A stretch of 64,000 bases of DNA from Rubrivivax sp. GTDB taxonomy: Bacteria; Pseudomonadota; Gammaproteobacteria; Burkholderiales; Burkholderiaceae_C. Under the pieces are notes generated by a model, which was given only the letters and a program-made list of their open reading frames with translations, was not told the origin of the DNA and did no database searches. Of the stretch, positions 59,735-64,000 are shown piece by piece. The stretch is from assembly GCA_016789955.1 (NCBI GenBank), contig JAEUPB010000072.1, positions 44,021 to 108,020 on the forward strand. Direction: 5' to 3'. The number at the start of each line of letters is the position of its first letter. Positions within the stretch are counted from its first letter, which is position 1. The position numbers were made by a program, and so were the translations under genes.

Positions 59735-60310
59735 ATGGCCCCCGCACGCCGAACCGCAGCTCCCGAGCCCGCCACCGCGAACCCCGCACCGGGCCCGCGG
59801 GTGCTGAAGAAGTACCCCAACCGGCGCCTGTACGACACGCACACCAGCAGCTACATCACATTGGCCGACGTGAAGGCCATGGTGTTGGCCGGCACCGAGT
59901 TCGAGGTGCGCGACGCCAAGACTGGCGACGACCTCACACGCAGCATCCTGCTGCAGATCATCCTGGAGGAGGAATCGGGCGGGCTGCCGATGTTCTCCAC
60001 CGAGACGCTGGCGCAGATCATCCGCTTCTACGGCCACGCGATGCAGGGCCTGATGGGCGCCTACCTCGAGAAGAACCTGCAGAGCTTCACCGAGTTCCAG
60101 TCGCGCCTGATGGAGCAGACGCGCGGCCTCGCCGACCCCAAGGCCTACACGCCCGAGATGTGGACGCAGTTCCTGTCGGGCCAGGCGCCGGTGATGCAGA
60201 ACCTGATGGGTTCCTACCTCGAGCAGAGCCGAGGCCTGTTCGAGAAGATGCAGGAGCAGATGAAGCTCTCGGGCACGCTGTTCCCCGGGTTCCCGCCCGG
60301 GCGCAAGTAA
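59735..60310 (+). CDS. phaR: Polyhydroxyalkanoate synthesis repressor PhaR
   Basis: A 191-residue regulator. The N-terminal PHB/PHA accumulation DNA-binding domain is VLKKYPNRRLYDTHTSSYITLADVKAMVLAGTEFEVRDAKTGDDLTRSILLQIILEEES, followed by PHB-binding-type helices (LMGAYLEKNLQSFTEFQSRLMEQTRGL and QNLMGSYLEQSRGLFEKMQEQMK). PhaR represses phasin and other PHA genes until polymer granules titrate it. No phaCAB genes are in this window. The start ATG at 59735 follows the domain position; another ATG seven bases upstream is out of frame. Confidence 0.96.
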   Translation: MAPARRTAAPEPATANPAPGPRVLKKYPNRRLYDTHTSSYITLADVKAMVLAGTEFEVRDAKTGDDLTRSILLQIILEEESGGLPMFSTETLAQIIRFYGHAMQGLMGAYLEKNLQSFTEFQSRLMEQTRGLADPKAYTPEMWTQFLSGQAPVMQNLMGSYLEQSRGLFEKMQEQMKLSGTLFPGFPPGRK

Positions 60311-60311
60311 G

Positions 60312-60326
60312 GCCGCCCGCGGCGGC
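60312..60326. terminator. Short hairpin between convergent phaR and SDR genes
   Basis: GCCGC-CCGCG-GCGGC, a perfect 5-bp stem occupying the 15-base gap. It may serve both genes; weak. Confidence 0.35.
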
Positions 60327-61027
60327 TACACCGATCGCATCAGGCCGCCGTCCACGCGGATGCTCTGGCCGGTGATGTAGGCGGCCTCGTCGGAGGCGAG
60401 GAAGGCGATCGTCGCGGCGACCTCGTCGACCGTGCCGTAGCGCTGCATCGGCACGGTCCGCCGGCGCGCTTCCTGTTCCGGCAGGCTGTCGATCCATCCG
60501 GGCAGCACGTTGTTCATGCGCACCCCGTGGGCGGCGTGCTGGTCGGCGAACAGCTTGGTGTAGGTGGCCAGGCCCGAGCGGAACACGGCCGAGGTGGGGA
60601 ACAGCTCGCTGGGCTCGAGCACCCAGGCCGACGAGACGTTGACGATGCTGCCGCTGCGCTGCGCGAGCATCGTCGGCGCCACCAGGCGCGTGGCGCGTAT
60701 GACGTTGAGCAGGTAGGTCTCCAGGCCGACGATCCACTGCTCGTCGGTCAGTTCGAGCACCGGGCCTTTCGGGCCGTGCCCGGCGCCGTTCACCAGCACG
60801 TCGATGCGGCCCCAGCGCTCCAGCACGCCGTCGACGAGCCGCCGCAGGTCGGGCACCGACCGGTTCGATCCGGTGACGCCGACACCGCCGAGCTCCGTCG
60901 CCAGCGCCTCGCCCTTGCCGGACGACGACAGCACGCCGACACGGTATCCGTCGCGGGCGAGGCGGCGCGCCGCGGCGGCCCCCATGCCGCTGCCGCCGCC
61001 GATGATCACGGCCACCTTGTCGTTCAT
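60326..61027 (-). CDS. Short-chain dehydrogenase-like protein lacking the usual catalytic Tyr-Lys
   Basis: A 233-residue SDR-fold protein with KVAVIIGGGSGMGAAAARRLARDGYRVGVLSSS, LVNGAGHGPKGPVLELTDEQW, IVNVSSAWVLEPSELFPTSAVFRSGLATYTKLFADQHAAHGVRMNNVLPGWIDSLP and YITGQSIRVDGGLMRSV. Where classical SDRs have Tyr-x3-Lys, this has Ser-Ala-Val-Phe-Arg, so normal reductase chemistry is doubtful unless other residues substitute. The FRSGL form is known to me from other proteobacterial SDR homologues. It runs opposite to phaR. Confidence 0.88.
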   Translation of the reverse strand: MNDKVAVIIGGGSGMGAAAARRLARDGYRVGVLSSSGKGEALATELGGVGVTGSNRSVPDLRRLVDGVLERWGRIDVLVNGAGHGPKGPVLELTDEQWIVGLETYLLNVIRATRLVAPTMLAQRSGSIVNVSSAWVLEPSELFPTSAVFRSGLATYTKLFADQHAAHGVRMNNVLPGWIDSLPEQEARRRTVPMQRYGTVDEVAATIAFLASDEAAYITGQSIRVDGGLMRSV

Positions 61028-61098
61028 CGTGTCCTCCAGGTCGGGTTCGATGACGCAGTATCGGCGGGAGCTTCGGCCGTTCGGCGAAAATCGGTGCC

Positions 61099-62487
61099 AT
61101 GACCCGAGACACCCCCGTCGACGGCGTCGCAGGCACGCCGAGGATCGGGTTCGTCTCGCTCGGCTGCCCGAAGGCGCTGACCGACTCCGAGCTGATCGTC
61201 ACGCAGCTGCGCGCCGAAGGCTACGACACCAGCCGCACCCTGGCCGGCGCCGACCTCGTCATCGTCAACACCTGCGGCTTCATCGACGACGCCGTCAAGG
61301 AGAGCCTGGACGCCATCGGCGAGGCGCTGGCCGACAACGGCCGCGTGATCGTCACCGGCTGCCTGGGCGCGAAGACCGGGGCGGACGGCGGCAACCTCGT
61401 GCGCGCGGTGCACCCCAAGGTGCTGGCCGTCACCGGACCGCACGCGACGCAGGAGGTGATGGACGCCGTGCACCTGCACGTGCCCAAGCCGCACGACCCC
61501 TTCGTCGACCTCGTGCCCGCGGCCGGCATCAAGCTCACGCCGAAGCACTACGCGTACCTGAAGATCAGCGAGGGCTGCAACCACCGCTGCACGTTCTGCA
61601 TCATCCCCAGCATGCGCGGCGACCTGGTGTCGCGGCCGATCGGCGACGTGCTCGCCGAGGCGCGCGCGCTGTTCGAATCGGGCGTGAAGGAGCTGCTGGT
61701 GGTCAGCCAGGACACCTCGGCCTACGGCGTCGACGTGAAGTACCGCACCGGCTTCTTCGACGGCCGCCCGGTGAAGACGCGCCTGTTCGAGCTGTGCGAG
61801 GAGCTGGGCAAGCTCGCCGAACCGCATGGCGCCTGGGTGCGCTTGCACTACGTCTACCCATACCCGCACGTCGACGACGTGCTGCCGCTGATGGCCGAGG
61901 GCCGCGTGCTGCCGTACCTGGACGTGCCGTTCCAGCACGCGCACCCCGACGTGCTGCGCCGCATGAAGCGGCCCGCCAGCGGCGAGCGCAATCTCGAGCG
62001 GCTGGCCCGCTGGCGCGAGCTGTGCCCGCAGATCGTCGTGCGCTCGACCTTCATCGCCGGCTTCCCCGGCGAGACCGACGCGGAGTTCGATGCGCTGCTG
62101 CACTTCGTGGAGGAAGCGCAGATCGACCGCGCCGGCTGCTTCGCCTACTCGCCGGTGGACGGCGCCACCGCCAATGGGCTGCCGGGGCAGCTGCCGCAGG
62201 CGCTGCGCGAGGAACGCCGCGCGCGCTTCATGGCCGTGGCCGAGCGGGTGTCGGCGGCGAAGCTCGAACGGCGCGTCGGGGCCACGATGCAGGTGCTCGT
62301 CGACCACGCGCCGGCGCTGGGCCGCAGGGGCGGCGTGGGCCGCAGCTACGCCGATGCGCCGGAGATCGACGGCACCGTGCAGCTGCTGCCGCCGCAGAAG
62401 ATCTCCAAGCAGCTCCACGTGGGCGAGTTCACGCGCGCCCGCATCGTCGGCACGCGCGGGCACGACCTCGTCGCCGAGCCGATCTGA
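61099..62487 (+). CDS. rimO: Ribosomal protein S12 methylthiotransferase RimO
   Basis: A 462-residue radical-SAM enzyme that adds a methylthio group to Asp89 of ribosomal protein S12. The order is UPF0004 domain ([61 protein letters not shown]), radical SAM domain with Cys160, Cys164, Cys167 ([25 protein letters not shown]), and a C-terminal TRAM domain ([12 protein letters not shown] through HDLVAEPI). The cysteines of the first cluster are also present. Divergent from the SDR gene. Confidence 0.97.
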   Translation: MTRDTPVDGVAGTPRIGFVSLGCPKALTDSELIVTQLRAEGYDTSRTLAGADLVIVNTCGFIDDAVKESLDAIGEALADNGRVIVTGCLGAKTGADGGNLVRAVHPKVLAVTGPHATQEVMDAVHLHVPKPHDPFVDLVPAAGIKLTPKHYAYLKISEGCNHRCTFCIIPSMRGDLVSRPIGDVLAEARALFESGVKELLVVSQDTSAYGVDVKYRTGFFDGRPVKTRLFELCEELGKLAEPHGAWVRLHYVYPYPHVDDVLPLMAEGRVLPYLDVPFQHAHPDVLRRMKRPASGERNLERLARWRELCPQIVVRSTFIAGFPGETDAEFDALLHFVEEAQIDRAGCFAYSPVDGATANGLPGQLPQALREERRARFMAVAERVSAAKLERRVGATMQVLVDHAPALGRRGGVGRSYADAPEIDGTVQLLPPQKISKQLHVGEFTRARIVGTRGHDLVAEPI

Positions 62488-62534
62488 CCCCGATCCAACG
62501 ACCGCGCCGCGCTGACGGCGCATCCGCTCCCGCC

Positions 62535-63701
62535 ATGACCCAAGACCTGACCACGCGCCTGATCCACCATCCCTATCGCCCGCCCGAAGGCTTCGAGGCA
62601 CCGCAGATGGCGGTGCACAAGGCCTCCACGGTGATGTTCCCGAGCGTGGCCTCGGTGCGCAACCGCGACTGGCGCCACAAGACCGGCTACACCTACGGCC
62701 TGCACGGCACGCCGACCACCTTCGTGCTCGAGGAGCGCATCGCCGAGCTGGAAGGTGGCACGCACGTGACGCTGGTGCCCAGCGGCCTGGCGGCCATCGC
62801 GGCGGTGGACCTGGCGCTGCTGAAGCCCGGCGACGAGGTGCTGCTGCCCGACAACGTCTACGGCCCCAGCCGAGAACTGGCGCGGCACGAGCTGGCGACC
62901 TTCGGCATCACGCACCGCCACTACGACCCGATGGACGCCGCGGGTCTGGCGGCGATGCTCACCGACAAGACGAAGCTCGTGTGGCTGGAGGCGCCCGGCT
63001 CGGTGACGATGGAGTTCCCCGACCTGCGCGGCCTGGCCGCGGCCTGCCGTGCGCGCGGCGTGATCTCGGCGCTCGACAACACCTGGGGCGCCGGCATCGC
63101 GTTCCGCGCGTTCGACCTGGGCATCGACATCGTGATGCAGGCGCTGACCAAGTTCCCCTCGGGCGGCGGCGACGTGCTGATGGGCTCGGTGTGCACGCGC
63201 GACGAGGAGCTCGGCCACCGCATCAAGCTCGGCCACATGCGGCTGGGCTACGGCATCGGCGGCAACGACGCCGAGCTGCTGCTGCGCTCGCTGCCGTCGA
63301 TCGCGCTGCGCTACGAGGCCAGCGACCGCGCCGGCCGTGAGCTGGCGGCCTGGCTGGGCACGCGGCCAGAGGTGTCGCGCGTGCTGCACCCGGCGTTCGA
63401 GAGCTGCCCGGGTCATGTGCACTGGAAGGCCACCTGCACCGCGGCGGCCGGCCTCTTCTCGGTGATGATCGATCCGCGCTACACGAGCGCGCAGGTCGAT
63501 GCCTTCGTCGATGCGCTGAAGCTGTTCAGGATCGGCTACTCCTGGGCCGGCCCGGTGAGCCTGGCCGTGCCCTACGACCTGGCCGGCATGCGCGGCACGT
63601 CGCCGTACCCGGGCACGCTGGTGCGCTTCTCGATGGGGCTGGAGGCGGTGGCCGACCTGAAGGCCGACATCGTGCAGGCGATGGATCGGGCGCTGCGCTG
63701 A
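62535..63701 (+). CDS. metC: Cystathionine beta-lyase-like PLP enzyme (MetC type)
   Basis: A 388-residue gamma-family PLP enzyme. Diagnostic segments: TGYTYGLHGTPTTFVLEERIAELEGGTHVTLVPSGLAAIAA, DEVLLPDNVYGPSRELARHEL, WLEAPGSVTMEFPDLRGLAAACR, SALDNTWGAGI, and the Schiff-base Lys206 in QALTKFPSGGGDVLMG. The C-terminus ends VRFSMGLEAVADLKADI. The sequence is closer to MetC than to MetB or gamma-lyase, hence the symbol, but other substrates are possible. Starts 47 bases after rimO. Confidence 0.9.
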   Translation: MTQDLTTRLIHHPYRPPEGFEAPQMAVHKASTVMFPSVASVRNRDWRHKTGYTYGLHGTPTTFVLEERIAELEGGTHVTLVPSGLAAIAAVDLALLKPGDEVLLPDNVYGPSRELARHELATFGITHRHYDPMDAAGLAAMLTDKTKLVWLEAPGSVTMEFPDLRGLAAACRARGVISALDNTWGAGIAFRAFDLGIDIVMQALTKFPSGGGDVLMGSVCTRDEELGHRIKLGHMRLGYGIGGNDAELLLRSLPSIALRYEASDRAGRELAAWLGTRPEVSRVLHPAFESCPGHVHWKATCTAAAGLFSVMIDPRYTSAQVDAFVDALKLFRIGYSWAGPVSLAVPYDLAGMRGTSPYPGTLVRFSMGLEAVADLKADIVQAMDRALR

Positions 63702-63770
63702 GGCGCCTGGCGCCTTGGTCGCGCCTCGCTCGGGCACAGAATCCGATTGGCGCAGATGCCTTGGTGATGT

Positions 63771-64000
63771 GGCCGCTTGCGGCGCTTTGCGGTCGTTCGC
63801 GCTGGTGGATCCGTGGAGGCCGTGAAGCAATGCCGCGGGCCGGGGCGGGCGGGGCCTGGGGCTCAGACGCTCGGCCTTGCGCGGCGCTGCGCGCCGCGTC
63901 CCCTGCGATGCTCGGTCGCCTGGCCCGCTGCGAAACTCGCTCCGCTCACTTGCGTTCGCTGTGCTCGAACAATCGCAGCGAGTCAGAAGACGTTGCGCGC
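63771..64000 (+). repeat. Dispersed structured repeat, copy C (cut by window end)
   Basis: Follows metC-like gene after 69 bases. It begins GGCCGCTTGCGGCGCTTTGCGGTCGTT in parallel with copies A and B, shares CTCAGACGCTCGGCCTTGCG with B, GCGTCCCCTGCGATGCTCG with both, and CTCGCTCCGCTCACTTGCG with A, then runs beyond 64000. A hairpin CGCGGCG-CTGCG-CGCCGCG sits before the core. The right arm is not in the window. Confidence 0.85.

Overview
The window is very GC-rich, densely coded chromosomal DNA. The gene content points to a betaproteobacterium of the Burkholderiales, probably near the Rubrivivax/Leptothrix/Ideonella/Piscinibacter group. Supporting features are two Bug-type periplasmic receptors, a PhaR polyhydroxyalkanoate regulator, an AKKA-repeat histone H1-like protein, a two-cysteine bacterial Old Yellow Enzyme, and many ATGA/GTGA start-stop overlaps. 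I see no rRNA, tRNA, CRISPR array, transposase or prophage gene. The genus is an inference from family knowledge, not from a marker gene.

Layout. 1-1405: universal stress protein, ABC ATPase and a truncated FtsX-type permease, joined by GTGA overlaps. 1557-7107: a small secreted protein, a CopZ-like copper-binding protein divergent from a CopA copper ATPase (CueR-like operator between them), then a Bug receptor and an FAD oxidoreductase, each overlapping its predecessor. 7265-19387: chemoreceptor, membrane protein with an AraC/GyrI regulator, glycogen phosphorylase, pyruvate carboxylase, amine/amino-acid oxidase, FMN 2-hydroxyacid dehydrogenase, H1-like protein. 19499-27195: leftward operon of an NAD(P)-binding protein, a 1380-residue soluble-adenylyl-cyclase-like signalling ATPase and a WD40-caspase protein. 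27329-31014: thioesterase, deaminase, three small membrane proteins, and a redoxin gene interrupted by an in-frame TGA that I read as selenocysteine. 31042-37653: unknown protein, second Bug receptor, Old Yellow Enzyme, then a histone-deacetylase-family enzyme followed by an acyl-CoA-ligase/acetyltransferase fusion. 37725-40573: metal-chelate/cobalamin-type ABC importer. 40574-41216: a non-coding stretch with two copies of a hairpin-forming dispersed repeat; a third copy is cut by the right end of the window. 41217-44458: sugar-acid catabolic genes (UxaA-type dehydratase, FAH-family hydrolase, SDR). 44561-53860: hybrid histidine kinase, MurB, periplasmic caspase, YajQ, retropepsin-like protease, an unknown protein preceded by an 18-codon ORF, MFS transporter. 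54003-63701: two acyl-CoA dehydrogenases, P1 peptidase, esterase lipoprotein, CysQ-like phosphatase, PhaR, an SDR lacking its usual catalytic residues, RimO, and a cystathionine beta-lyase-like enzyme.

The observations I rate highest are the candidate WAxxUGC selenoprotein (29893-31014), the translationally coupled cyclase-ATPase-TPR plus WD40-caspase pair (19499-26535), and the three-copy structured repeat whose terminal arms differ between copies but pair within each copy (40625-41155 and 63771-64000).
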